Source: Desmodesmus armatus (lineage: Eukaryota > Chlorophyta > Chlorophyceae > Sphaeropleales > Scenedesmaceae). From it: a stretch of DNA of 64,000 nt. The notes beneath the pieces were generated by a model. The model saw nothing but the letters and a program-made list of their open reading frames with translations, made no database searches and had not been told where the DNA came from. The stretch spans positions 186,001-250,000 of the forward strand of contig VIIQ02000072.1 in assembly GCA_007449985.2 (NCBI GenBank), read 5' to 3'. Of this stretch, positions 44,392 through 57,800 are shown piece after piece. The position numbers and the translations under genes are program-made. Position 1 is the first letter of the stretch; each line of letters begins with the position of its first letter.

Positions 44392-47300
44392 TCAACCCCC
44401 AAACACTGCCAGTATGACTGCCTGTGCGTCGCCACCGTGCTCTGCCAAAAGCTCCAGGGCGGTGCCACGAGGCAACTCCAGCACCTCCATCACCTGGGGG
44501 AGCAACACACGAGATGGTTGGTGTCTGCCAATGGGGTTGCCTTGGGGCTGAGCTCAATGTCATACACACAGGGGTTATGCCCTGCTGATGCTCCAGAATA
44601 TGTTGATTTTTGACTAAGGTGGGACTTACTTGGTGTGACTCACTTGCAATCTCCCTGTCAAAACATTGCAGGCCTGCATGCACTCTCGCTGCTGACACAC
44701 AGATAGGCACAAGAATACATCACCAACTAGAGACAACAAGTATTTCAACACACTATTACTGTACTTCCAGTATGTTGTGCAACACTTGAGACAATTGCAC
44801 CTGGCAACTGCAAGCTATGCTATGTGCACGGGACACATAGGCACCCCAAGGCAGCTAGCACGCACCTGCAGCACTGCAGCCTCATCCACACCCGCCCCCT
44901 CAGAATCCTCTTCCGCCTCCTGCTCCAGCCTAGCCAGCATAGCAACATCCTCCATAGCAGAGTCATCCCGCAGATAATCCTGCAGGTCAGCCATTGCACC
45001 AGACGCTGCCAGCCGAACAGCAACACCCGCTGCCGCAGCCACTCCTGCTGCTGGGGTGTCAGCTGCAGCTGGCCCAGAGCCCCCACTGCCTCTGCTGGCG
45101 CTCAGGGGCCGCTCAGGCCCTGCTGATGGTGCTGGTGCTGGGGTGGCGCCTGCTGTTGCGGCCTGCAGCTTGTCAATCTTCAGAGTTGCTGCCAGTTCGT
45201 CGCTGCACCGCTGACGGACAAACCAGGCCTTGTGTGCGGTCAGCAGCACCTGCGAGCAGCAGTAGCCAGACAAACTTATATCATATATTGCAATCTCAAA
45301 GTCAGGATATTGATTAAGGCCGACTGTAATTCATGCCGGCGTGGTGCCTTCTTTGGTATGTGCCTAGCCCAATGCCAGCACATCAGGGCCCAGGGAAAAC
45401 CGCTTCAAGACAAGAAGTACAGGCACTGTGCAGTAACAGCCACACAAAACCAACAGGAGAACCCGGAGACCGAGCACCACATCCATACCTGCACGCCTAC
45501 TAAGCAACACACAGAGGTTGTATGGATGCACGGATGTTCGGGTACAAAAGAAAACGTTGCTGGAGGGTGAGTTCAACAACCACAGCTGGCGGGTGGGTTC
45601 AACAATCACAACACCCAGAATTGCGATCACCTGCATCAGTTGCACCAGCTGTGGTGGCTCCACACCCAACTTGTCCTGCAAGAGCGGCAGCACCATATCC
45701 CACAGCTTCTGGCCGAGCGCACCACTGCCGCCGCCATCGCTGCCACGACTACTGCTACTGCTGCCGGCGGCTGACCCTGGCAGCAGCAATGCCATGCTGG
45801 ACTTCAGGCGTGGCAGCAGCTCTGGGTGCTGGTCGGCCAAAGGGGTCAGCTGGCCGCGAGCCAGCTGGAGTGCTGCAGGCAGGTCGCCTGACTCAATCAA
45901 CTGCAGCAGCAGCAGCAGCAGCAGGAGCAGGAGCAGGAGCAGCAACATAAGCATGGGCTCAGATGGACAGCATCCACAACGTATTTGCTGCATTGTGGCC
46001 TTCCAAAGCGTGGAAACTTTTGGCGCCCTGCCGCCCAGGCTGCAGGTCCCTTCTCATTCATGGCTGCGTGCTGTCTTCAGTCTGGACATCACAGGCTGGC
46101 ATGAGAAATCAGAAAGCGAACAACCACAGTCTGCCTTAGCCACATACTATAAGTTCACAAACTGGCACATGACTTCTGTTCTGTGGACCCTCTTCACAAG
46201 ATGCACAGGCACCTACCGCATTGAATTGGCAGCGCTTGAGCTCAAACATGACTTGGTGCTGCTCCTGCAGCAGACCAGGGGCCAGCCGCTGAAGCAGAGC
46301 CTCAGCCTCAGTGAACTGCTGCTCCTGCAGCAACACCTGCACAAAGTTGTGCCAGCAGCACAACCACACACACAGCAGCAGCAGCAGCAGCGAATGTATG
46401 TAGACACAGGGAGTGCATCCAGCCAATGCGTCAGTCATGTTGTAGCCAGCTCACAGTAGTGGTGTGGTGCTGTCTGTTAGCAGCCCAATGAACAAAGCCA
46501 CCACCATCACATCAGCCAAAAAGCCCTATGCCATCAACGAGTGAAGTCGATGGCTGTTCATACGAGGTGAGTAGCCCATGTAATCAAGACCAACAGTTGA
46601 ACCGCCTTACCTGCACTTGTGCCAGTTGCTGCTGTGCCTCCAGCTGCTCTGACAATGCAGCAACCCCAGCCGCTGACTGGCCCTTCAACTGCTGCTGCAG
46701 CTGCTGCCAGCGCTGCTGCTGTGCCGCCGCACGTGCCTGCATCACCAGCTGCTGAACTGCATCACCCGGTGCCTCCACCCCACCACCACTGCTGCTGCTG
46801 CTGCCTTTGGGCTGTGCTTTGGGGCTGCTGGGGGGTTGCAGGGGCTGAGCTTGGTGGGGAGTGCTCAACCCCTTGCCGCCACCAACAACAGCATCAGCTG
46901 TAGCATGTGTGAGGTGAGCCCAAGCTGTGGATGAGGCGGCAGCAGCACCAGGCGCACCACCCAACACAAGCACCTCCTGCAGCTGCCCACCCCACTCCTG
47001 CTGCTGCTGCTGGGCAGCCGCCTCAGCTGAACCGCCCTCAGCAATAGGGGCATAAAACCGCGACGGGGTTTGCTTGCGCCGATACCTAGGGGCTTTATAT
47101 GGCGGGCTCTGTGAAGCGCTGCGGTTTAGCCCCTCTGCTGCAGGCCCAGGGTTTTGCACCGCTAGCAGAAGCGTGTTGGTGCCCTCTGCTGTTGCTGCTG
47201 TGGCTGCCAAGCCTTGCTGCGATCTGAACGGGCTACTGCTGCTGCTGTTACCGACTGTGGCGCTGCTGATCGCTGCTTTGCTGCGCTTGTTGGCAGACCT

Positions 47301-50300
47301 GTTAGCTGGCGGGAGCATTGCACCTCCCGCAGCAGCAGCAACACCACCACCACCAGTACCAGCTGCTGCTGTGGCGGCTGCAACTGCTGGTGGCTGTGAT
47401 GGTGGCTTCACCTCTCCCTGGTGTGATGCATCTGTGTCGATATCCATGTCGTCAGTGACTGTGAGGTGTGCTGCTGCAGCTGCTGCTATGGCTGCTGCCA
47501 CTGCCTCTGGCCCATCAGCAGGCTCCAGCAGACCCCTGCAGCACCACAGGGACACCAGTGAAAGCAGCATGAGCAGCATAAAGCAGCATGAGCAGCAACA
47601 CACAGGTGCCATGTGGGAATGCGCCGCATGAAGAGCAGCAAGCTGCAACGCAGTCACAGCATGTTGGATCGCTTTTGGCCCGGAGCAGGTCACCACACAC
47701 TGCCAAAGACAGCTAACAGAGCTGGGACACTTTGTTTGCCATGCAGGGTGCTGAACAGCCCGCAGGCGGTGCTACCTAGCAAGCAAATGGCTCGCTATTA
47801 TGAGGCTCAAACTTGTCGATGACAGCAACATCCCAGGCTGCCCACAATTGTTCCAACGACTGCTGCAACATGCACACGTGCATGGACATGACAGGCACAC
47901 CTCCCTCCTAGACACTGCGCCCTGCATCACACACCATTATGGCGTGCACTCCCTGCCTGCTCCACCCCCCCCCCCTCCTCCCAACACTCACTTTGCTGTC
48001 GCATACTCCCAGACCATGCAGTCCACCGCTGCCACATTCACCCGCAGCCTGCCCAGCTGGTGCGCCAGTGCAGCTGCCACATCGCCCCCTGTCAGCTTCA
48101 ACGCATCCTCAGCCTCCCTGCGCTGCAACCCCACTGGCGCCATCAGCAGCTGCACATCAGCCGACCGCGGCGGCTGCCCTGACACATCAGGAGGCAGTGG
48201 CCCCTCATCTCGCCCCTCCAGCAGCAGCCCCTGAGCCAGCTTGCTGCCCTTGCTGGATGCTAGTTGCTGTGCTTGCTGTGCTAGCTGCTGGGCCTGTGAG
48301 CTGCCCCAGCTGGCACCCCTGCCGCTGCTGCTGCTGCTGGCGGCTGGGGCGATGTGGTGGTGGTAGAGGTGGAGAAGGTATCGCAAAAGAAGCGAGAGTG
48401 AGGGTGCCTGGCAGCCTGCAGCAAGAGATGCGGCAGGAGGCAGAGAAGCAGGCAGCACATCGGTGGGAGATGGGGCAATCAGCAGGACCAGCAGCAGGGC
48501 GGGCAGCAACAAAAAGGTGCTTACAGCGCCACCTCTGTGCAGGGCCCACCATGCAGTGCGAGTTGCCTCCAGAGGTGGCATTGTGCCCATCCACCTACAG
48601 CCCATCACTGCTGCATAGCCATCCCACCCCTAGAAGGTTTCACAAGTTCTCCTTACTGCATCCGCCCATACCCTTCTGAATATGGTGCTGCTGCCAGAGG
48701 GTGGCCTTGCTGGGCCAACCACCCCACAAATGTATGCATGACACACGCGGGCTTTGCAACACCCAAGTGTCAATATCAGTTTCAACACCAACAGACCTCT
48801 GCATGGCACTCACCCATCTGCAGCAGCATGGTGTGGTACAGTGTCTCCGCCAGCTGCTGCCGGGCCTGCAGGGACCACTCCTGACTGCGCTGCTGCTCCC
48901 CCTGCTGCACTGGCTGACCCTGCCGTGCCTGGTGCTGGACCTGCACATGGGATGCAAGCAGCCGGTGCAAGACGATGATCACTGAGCTGCAGTGCAGTTT
49001 GGAAACAACTTGGCCCTTTCCTATCACAAGCAAACATAGGTGCCTGGCATTACATTGCTGTTTGGGTTGACAGGACCTCATGTGTCCAATGTACAAGCCT
49101 GTACTTGCAGTCACACTCCCCAATGTCATCCAAGAGACGGTTACGCTGAGTAAAGGGCTATCACTGAAAGTGCCCATCATGAAGCCCCCAAGCGTGAACA
49201 GTTGACACTCAAAATCATTCATTCCACACCTGTGCCTGGTGGGTATCCACCAGCATGAGGAGAGTCTTCTTGAAGTCAAGAAAGGCCTCAGGGTAGGCAT
49301 GCAGCCCTAGCGGTGCAAGCTCATCCCGCGCACATGCTGCAGCAGCAGTCAAGGGCAGCAACACAGAACAAGGAACGTATGGAAACATCCAGCCAACACA
49401 GCCAGTGCGCATGCAGGACTGGCATGGTTTCACTGCCATGCTGCTTGTAATAAACAACTACGGTGACACACTGCTGAGCTACTGGTACTGCTGGTGCTTC
49501 TGCGGACAGGGCGCACCGAGCATACGGTACCTGGGGTACAAAGCAGCTGTTCACGCCTAATGCCTCGCACAACAATCACAGCGAGGCTGCACAAGGACAC
49601 ACATTGCTAACCCGCTTGCTTGTGCTGCTCACCCAGTGCTGCACCATCTGTCTCAGCTGTCTGCTGCCTCAGCAGCTCAATGAATTGCTGCCTCTTCAGC
49701 CGAAAGGCCAGGCGCTGGTCCTGTCGGTGCAACACGCCACAGGCAGCGGCTTCAGTAAGCAGCGGCACAGCCCAACGACACAAGGTTTGATGCTGCTGAA
49801 GAAGCTGTGTGGGGATGGCTGGGTTGCCAAAGAGATTGCAGCCGCTTGGGGCTTTGTCCGCGTTGGCCCTCAGCCCAAGTGCACCCCTGCTCAGACCCTG
49901 TGTTCGTCTGCTTTCTTGCATGCTTCAGCATGCATGCTCACAAGAAAGGGAGCATCCAAGACTTCCAAAAGCTCTAGCAACATTTGATGAAACGAGGATC
50001 AGCACATACCTCAAGCACTGCTGGGCAATAGCGCTTGGCAATGGCCATGGCATTGTGCACGCTGCCCTGTTGCAGCTGCTGGTACGCCGCAAACGCTGCC
50101 AGCCGCTGCAACAGCCGCTCCTGTGTCTGTGCATTGTCATCCTGAAGCATACAGATCAGCACCCAGCATCAGCAGCTGCAGAGCCAAGGTGGCAGGTACC
50201 TCAACTGAAACCAGTGAGGTCTGAAACTGCTGAAACTGCTGAGACTGGGCCCACTACCTCCACAAAATCCTCTACAGCAAGGTAATCCAGCACCAGGGAA

Positions 50301-50362
50301 TCCAAGAACGATGAATTGACTTCAAGCAGCTGTAGGCCAGAGGCCTGGGACTGAGTGTGCAT
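44392..50362 (-). CDS. protein with two CTLH/CRA-type modules and UBA-like segments
   Basis: Eleven exons agree in phase and give about 955 residues: 50258-50362 (ATG at 50362), 50010-50141, 49633-49804, 49230-49336, 48814-48940, 47992-48415, 46611-47535, 46217-46336, 45631-45900, 44866-45249 and 44392-44493. Residues 15-35 (FLDSLVLDYLAVEDFVE) start a first CTLH/CRA-like module that continues with RLAFRLKRQQFIELL, ARDELAPLGLH and DFKKTLLMLV. A UBA-like stretch follows (EAEDALKLTGGDVAAALAHQ), then a long Ala/Gln/Ser-rich linker. A second module has EQQFTEAEALLQRLAPGLL, FELKRCQFNA, LIESGDLPAALQLARGQL and PRLKSSMALL. The last exon is again UBA-like (ALELLAEHGGDAQAVILAVF). CTLH/CRA proteins (RanBPM, GID/CTLH E3 ligase subunits) are scaffolds in ubiquitin ligases. 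No RING or SPRY domain is seen. A role in ubiquitin handling is inference. Confidence 0.7.
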
Positions 50363-50742
50363 GGAAAGATGGTCGGAAATGAGGAGCACTGATCAGAAGC
50401 ACATGTTCTTGCGTGCACGTGGTTGGCTGAAAGGTCCATGATCTTGGCCATTACTGCTTTGGAAGGTTGGGGGAGTCTAGAACAAGTCTAGAACAAGTTG
50501 TGTGGACAGTTGGCAACCGATTGGGGCAAGCGTACCCAATCGTAATAATTTCAGTAGGCTGGATCCCGCTTCTTCCGTCACTCAGTCCCTAAAGACCATA
50601 CACGCACGTAGCCCCCGCTTTCAAGACACCATCAACAACAGCAGACAGTCCTGTCACCAGAGCATCACCAGAGAATTGTTGGGAGCGCTGCAGAAAAGCT
50701 TCCCAACCCGGATTGTTTGCTTGGTTCTGAACTCACGTCACC
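50363..50742. promoter_or_regulatory. divergent upstream region, CTLH gene / SPF30
   Basis: Only 380 bases separate two start codons on opposite strands. A short tandem duplication (gtctagaacaa, twice) lies at about 50475-50497. No TATA box is evident. Confidence 0.5.
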
Positions 50743-53221
50743 ATGGCTGAGGAGACCCACTCAGTTGAGGAGCTGCAGGCCAACCTAGCAGACTACAGGG
50801 AGCAGCTGCAGCAAGTAGAGACCCTGCTGTTGTCAGATCACACAAATGCAGAGCTCCGGGATATGTATGACAACCTCACAGAGGTTATAGAGCTGACAGA
50901 GGAGCTGCTGCGAGACGCAGGCGTCTCTGTGCCAGAAGCAGCACCTGCTGCAGCACTCCCGCAAGCAGCAGCGCCAGTGGCAGACCCGTATGCGGCAGCA
51001 GCAGCTGCTGACCCCAGCAGCAGCAGCCATGACCCATTGCTGCACTACCAGCAACAGCAGCAGCAGCTGGTCACCCCAGCACAGCTCAACCTGCCTGCCA
51101 TGCTGCCTGCGTCAGTGGCCGACCAAATTCGGAAGGCCCAGGTCAAGCAGGCGCTGCTAGGGCAGGGCAACCCAGCATGGGCAGTAGGCTCTGAGTGCCT
51201 GGCGCTGTATGGCGGGGACGGGCAGTACTACAAGGCTACCGTCAAGTCAGTCACAGACGAGGGGAAGTTTGTGGTGCTGTATGAAGGCTATGGAACTGAA
51301 GAGGAGGTGGGTGGAGGGTCCATCAGGGTGTGGCTTGGAGAGTGGTGGCTGTGCAAAGTGGTTATGGCACTACTTGACAGCAGGCCTACTCTAGGCGTGC
51401 ACAGCAGCTGTTATGTCAGCAGCGCCACCAGCAGCGTCGCATCAGGCAGCAAGCTAAGAGTAGTAGTGCTTGGGATCCCAACCCGCACTTATGGACCAAC
51501 CGCCTGACCTCTGCCATGCTATTGGCATTGTTGTCACCATCATCTTGAGATGGTATGACAGTCTTTGCCTGCGCTGATAAATCTGCAACACCCAGACCAG
51601 CCGCTGCTGGCTGCCAATGGGTGTCTTCATACTTGCACAGGCAGATCGCGGCAGGCTGTAAGTCACAACTCACAGCTTGGCGCGACCTGCCTGTTCAAGC
51701 ATGCAAACACCCATTGGCAGCCAGCACAGCAGGGCTGCATGCCCTGCAGCGCATTCCTCCTTGCATTGCATGGCTGACGCATAGGGTACCCACACACACA
51801 AGTTTTCTGAGCATGAGTCTTGTGGCTTGCCGTGCTGTTTGCTGCAGCTGCCGCTGGCGTCTGTGCGGCCGCCTGTCGAGGAGGAGGGGGGCTACAAAGG
51901 GGTGGCAGCACCGAAACGCAAGCGCGTGCAGGAGACGCCTGTGGTGGAGGAAGCACCACCCAAGGTAACTGCTGATGGTGGTATGCCGCTCAGTTGCCTT
52001 GCGATTTTTTGACTCTCAGCACTGGTTTTGGTGCAGCGCAGAGAGACGTCCAACTTGCAGTTGCTGTGGGCTCCTGACTGCCACTTAAATGGACAGCAGC
52101 AGCTAGTCAAGCTCCGTCTGGTGGAGGTGAATGGCAAGGCTGCTCAAATCAACGCTCACTGACTGTATCACCCTTGTTCCTTCCCCCCCCCCCACCACCA
52201 CCACCTCTACCACCTGCCCTGCCCTGCCTCCCCCCCCCCCCAAACCCCCAGTGGCTTGCGATCAAGCCAGGTGATGATGAGAAGACTGTAGCGCGCAAGA
52301 AGAAGCTGCTGAAGAGCTACAAGAGCAAGAAGCGCTTCCAGCAGATGGACATCAAGCAGAAGGAGCGGGCTGACAACTGGCAGTCGTTCCTCAAGGGCAA
52401 GGGCAGCAAACCAAAGCAAGGTGGGTGGGGGCGTAAATAGCCAGGCAGGGTTGCGCCCAAAAAAGGAGGACCAAGCAGGGGGCTGAACAGGAGGCGCGGT
52501 GCATGTTTCACATGGTGGGACGGCGTTGCTGCATTTGTGCATAGCATGGTGCCAGAGGCTTGGTTGAGTTGCGCCGCCGCTGCACAGTTGTTTGGTTTGT
52601 ATACAGAATTTGCAAAGGATGTGCGTGCACACGCAACCACACACTGTATCAGCATGTGGTTGGGCATGCTTTTGAAGGTATCCCACTTGAGTTCGTCACA
52701 CTGTGTTCACGTGTCATCTGGCTGTGCTATATGGAGACAGGGTGGTCATGTGCTGTGCTGTGCTGTGCTGTGCTGTGTTGCTCTGCAGGGTTCTTTACTG
52801 GCCGCAAGAAGGAGAGCATGTTTGCGGTGAGGAGCAGACATTGCTGCATTCTGTGGGTGCAAACTGCACAGCATGTTGCAGGACCCCTCCTGCATCGCCA
52901 TCCTTGCATCCTGGACCATCGAGCACATTGTTGCATGCCTTTCCTGGCCTTTCTGCTTATTCATCTGGATGAAGAAGGCAGTGGCACCTTTGGGGATCAA
53001 CATGCGCGGCACTTCAACTGCACCCTCAACCACTAGTACCGCAGTATAAGGCAATACAATGCACGTGTTTGACAGAACTTGGGCGAATCAAAAGTGATGT
53101 GATGCTGTTGTGTCTTGTGCTGCAGGTGCCTGACAACGGTAAGGTTGGTGTGATTGGCTCAGGCAAGGGGCTCACGGAGTACAAGAAGCAGAAGCGGCAC
53201 GAGTTCAGCGTGGATGACTGA
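50743..53221 (+). CDS. SPF30: survival of motor neuron-related splicing factor 30 (Tudor domain)
   Basis: Five exons agree in phase and give 327 residues: 50743-51306, 51848-51964, 52252-52420, 52789-52826 and 53126-53221. The N-terminus is a coiled-coil-like region (EELQANLADYREQLQQVETL). The Tudor domain follows a Gln/Ala-rich insertion: GSECLALYGGDGQYYKATVK, then VVLYEGYGTEEEV, with the aromatic cage residues present. The second exon carries a basic nuclear-localisation-type run (PKRKR). The C-terminus has the family's conserved KKRFQQMDIKQKERADNWQS, FFTGRKKESMF and VGVIGSGKGLTEY. SPF30/SMNDC1 binds symmetrically dimethylated Arg on Sm proteins and helps tri-snRNP join the pre-spliceosome in the nucleus. 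Intron 2 ends in a long C-rich tract (52182-52240), and intron 3 ends in a tgctg run that serves as the acceptor tract. The Ala/Gln insertion before the Tudor domain is longer than in animals. Confidence 0.9.
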
Positions 53222-54832
53222 TGTGACTGTTTATTGACGCTGCTGCTGTTGCTGCTGGGTTGGTGGTGTGTGTGGCTTGCATGGGTGTCAAGGATTTGTC
53301 AAGATGGTACTGTTGACAAGGCAGTGAATGCACGTTGTGTGCTGTGTTTTCATCGAGTGCTGATGGATGAATTGATGACGTCTGTGCACCTGGATTGGTG
53401 AATGTCCCTGGCTTTTCTTCAGTGAGAGTGAATGGTCTGCAACTTGCGAAATGCACAACACTACTTGGTCCCAACAGGTCAGACGATATGGGCACAGCGC
53501 CAATGTGCATGACCACCTCCCGCTTGTCACACACAATGGCTGGTTGCAATGTCACATCCCTTGCCTTACAGACCTGTGGCAGACCCTTCCTGCACAACCT
53601 CCGCAGACTACCAACACTGTCTTGGAAAGACAAAACCAAAAGTACCCCATGACTGTGCCAGCCCATTGACTGTACAGCCGCTTGCTGATCACCAGCACCC
53701 GCCCACCAAACTGGTGATGCCACAGTGTGGCATCAACAGCCAAGCACATGTCTAGCACGTATCTTGCTGGCAGCAAGCGAAGTGCTAGCATACCTTACAT
53801 CACACATGTGCTGCTGCCATGCACAACCAGCATGCACCATGTCCACAAACCTCAACTGCAGATGTACGTGCAGCAAGATGCCTGTCTTGCACACCAATGC
53901 AGCGCTATCAGACATCCCAGCCCTGTCTGGCCTCACAGATGACAGACCCACAGCCCTTGGCTGTCGTGCAACTCCTCTACAAATGCACTGGTTGTTTCAG
54001 CACCAAATACACAAACCCGAAAGAAACTCACGCCGCCAGCTGCACCACAATGCACCACTCCACAAACTGCTCAGGGGATGCATGGAGACTGCGCGTTCAA
54101 GGCTTTATTGGGCTGCGCCAGCGTCAGGAGGGCAACCGGGCTGCTGCAGCTGGGACTGCCCCATCAGGTAAAACTCATTCCTTCTGTGGTGGGTCCACAA
54201 ACTTGGCAGTTCCCCTGCAGCACACCAACAACAGCAGACCCAAACCGCAGGCTTAGTCTGGGAGCACTTCAGCCTTGTGCATGCTTACTTCACCAAAACA
54301 TGCTGGCACCAACGAGGGTACCGTACACACCCTGCAACCTGCACAGGCCTCAAGCCTGCTTGCATGTCCTTTTGCAGCGTGCATTTGCACTCTTGACAGC
54401 CCACTCACACCCCAGGAACACAATTAGCCACCAATGCACACCACACACATGCTCTCACCTGTCATCAGGGACTGCCTTGTCATGCTCCACAAACTCCTTC
54501 AAGGAGTCGCCGTGGACCTCCCCCTTAGTCATAACATCATGTCTCTCTACCAAGTGCTCGGATTGCACCTTGCCCTCCTCCTTCCTGTCCATCCTGCTCG
54601 CGATTTGTGCTGTCGGAGAAAGTGATCACTTCCACGAAACGTAGTTGCGGGTACTTCCTTGATGCGATTGCTCAGTTGGATGTCGCAGTGGCTTTGTGTT
54701 GCGTAGGCGGGGCGCAGACACCGATGACCGCAACTCTTGGGCGTCACGGTGACGTGGCAGTAACAAAACCGTTGGCAGTCAAATCACTGAAATGCTGCCA
54801 CTGCTGGGGCGCCGCAGGGTTGCCTGAAGCTT
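53222..54832. other. intergenic between converging genes
   Basis: No exon is supported. Open frames on both strands are short or compositional. From about 53640 to 54560 the plus strand again shows the ca/ac-rich, G-poor bias seen at 22 kb and 44 kb. Confidence 0.45.
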
Positions 54833-57800
54833 TCACTGCTCTTGCTGAAGTTGCAAGTCGACAGCAGCAGTGCACTTGGCCGGGAAGAAGGCAGCCAGGT
54901 CTTTGTGCCGCTCTGGTGACGCCAGTCGCAGGCACTGCAGCTTCAGGGGCCCTTCTGGCAGCCCAAAACCTACAATGGCAACAGCAAGGGATCCAACAGC
55001 GCAACTTGACCCGACTGCAACAGATGCCATGGATATGAGGGGCTGATATCAGGAGCTGAACCTGCAGCTGCGGAACTTGCATGCTGAGCACCATTCGTAC
55101 CGTGGGGGACAAGCATGCATGATGGTCTCGTTGCACCAGCAGTGTATGGTGGTGCATGCATATGCTCCGGTGCATTGCTGCTTTGTTGGTGATGTGCAGC
55201 CGGAGTTGAGCCCTCAATAGCCTTTCACTGGTGCATTGGTGCAAGAAACCTGTTGAACAGCCACAGCTACGACGGCCACCAACAGGCATGGCAGTGGCCC
55301 TGCAGCTCTGCAGCAGAGCTGCAATGGATGCTGCTGCTGTGCAGCGTATCTGCCACTCACTCGTATCATGTGCCACATCCACAGTCACCATCTCTGCCTC
55401 AGGGCCCAGCAGTTCCAACAGCTTGGCAGCACGAGTAGCAGCCAAGCACCGCCCTCCTGCACACACACCACACCCAGCAACACAACATACAGGCGCCAGA
55501 CTCAGCCACCGCACGACCCCAGTCAGACTCCACTAACTGTCATAAGAATACTTTGAAATGTGCTGTGGCTTGAAGGCAGTCTCCTGCCCTACCATCATCA
55601 TGCAGAGGCATCTGCTGCACACACACATTGTAGCCCTGCTTCTGAAGCTGCCTGTCAATGTTGTGAAGGTTTGACTGCACAACTGCTGCCTCAGCACAGA
55701 TTGCGTGAATGTGCGAGTCACCCCCCGATGTCGCCCAGCCGTTGAACAGGGTGCTCACCTGCCCCTGCTTCTGTGCCTGCTGCTGTATCATCCCAGACAC
55801 CGCCCAATGCAGCACACGTTTGGGGGGTGGGCGCATGGTCCACCAAGCAGCGGCCAGAGATGTGCACCACCTGCACACACAGCAGAACAGGGCCACGGCA
55901 TCAATGGAAAGCATATAACATGTGTGTTGTACAAGCCCCCGGCTGCCACTGTTTGATGCTGTGTGACAAAGAGAAGCAGCAGAAACCCTCCCACATTCAC
56001 ACGCATGGGGCTGCTGTACCAACTCTTGTGCTATGCTGAGAGGCCAGCTTTGGCAGCGTGATGGTGCTCCAAGAGTGAATGCAGCAGCCGTCCACCCTGC
56101 CCCTTGTCAAAAATACAGGCGTGAAGGCCAATCCGCCAATGCATGGGACCTTGCGCGCACATTGCACTGTGCGCAGAATCCGCTCCAGCCCACAAGAACT
56201 ACCTACCTTCCAACTCCTTGTGCGCACCACATCAGCCATGTAGCCATCATGGTTGGCACCACTTCCTGAATCCAACACCCCAAAGCGCATATCATCGGCC
56301 ATGAAGCGTGGCCAGGAATACACGTTCGCTGCTAGGTCTGTTTGGCACCAGCGCAGTTCGTTTACTTTGCAGGGGGGCAAGCCAGGCCCTGCTGCAAAGC
56401 GCTCACACGGCGCCGCTGCGGCAGCAACACACACGCCGCAGTGGGGCGCAGCAGTACAGCAACAAAGTGCATGAAAGTGGTTAACTGCACGGTTACAAGG
56501 CAGGCTGCAGGACTGAGTGGGAGCCCCCGAAGCCTGTGTGTGCTCTTGGTTTTTTCTTCTGGCTGCATACACGAGCAGCTTGCAAGCAGCTTCACCATTC
56601 AGAGTGCACAGCATGTTCATCCTGCAGCCATGCGCGTCTACAAGCAAGCTTCCCCCAACAAGCTGCTAGTCCCCATCCCAGCTGCAGCCAAGCCAGCCAA
56701 TCCCAGCATTCATAGCATGTCCCCAGTTCACCCACCCAAATGCACCCGGCTGCACCCCGGCTGAAACATCCGCGCTACTCACCGGTTGGTCTTTGGAATC
56801 TGCTGTAGTAGTCAAAGGCCACCACGTCAGCCCCCTCCTGCTCCACTAGCACTGACAGGAAGGAGGGATCGTATTCGTTGTCACCGTTAGTCACAGCCAG
56901 CCAGCGAGTGTCCTTGGGGCAGGCTGAGGGGCGGAAGGGAAGTGACGGGAGCAAACAACGGAGTTGACAAGGCATAGGAAGGGGGGATGGCGGGAGAGCA
57001 GAGCACTATCACACCTAGGAGCGGTGACAAGCAGCAGTGCAGTGGGGCAGGTGAGGGTTGGGTGGTACCATCGGAGGGCAACAAGCAGGGAGACAACAGG
57101 CTGAATGGTGTGGTCGATGCTTGCTGCACCAGCTGCCCCCAGGGCAGCAAAGGCAAGCAGCACACAATGCATGCCCGCGACCGCCCCAGCTGATAAGTGA
57201 TGGCCTGTCACACTGGCAGCTGCATGCCTGGGATGCAACCCTCATGGCTGCTGACTTGGCGCGTGAGCTTGAAGGTGCTGTGCAGGCGCTGCTGCTGCCA
57301 TGGGCACCCGTGCTGACCTCTGACAGCATCGTCTGTTAGGTTGTACAGGCGTGTGTGGTAGTCTGGGGCCCACTGCTGCCCATCATTGGTGCGGGGCTGG
57401 TTGCGCGCAGAGATCTGCACAGCACAGCAACCGGCCACGAACAGGGCAAGCAAGTCAGCAGGATCACGAGGCCAAGGACGCACCAACGGCTGCCGCTGCT
57501 GCCGTTCGCCTGCTGCCGCTGGGGTGTGATGCTCTGCTGATGGAGGCATAAGGTGGGTACCAGCATGGTACGGCCTGTTATCTTTTGTCCAGATATTGAC
57601 CAGCTTGTGCTGTGCACTGGCTTGCATTCTTGAAGCTGTTGGGGTTCCCTCAGGGCCTCGCCGTGCTGCTGCACAAGCCCATGTCCCATGCCTGGGTGTC
57701 TGTAAGGGTCTAACATGTTTTTCATACCAAGCAGTCACACGTACCCATTCAGCAAAGATCTGTACACGATCATCGTCTGCATCCCTCACAATGTGGCGCA

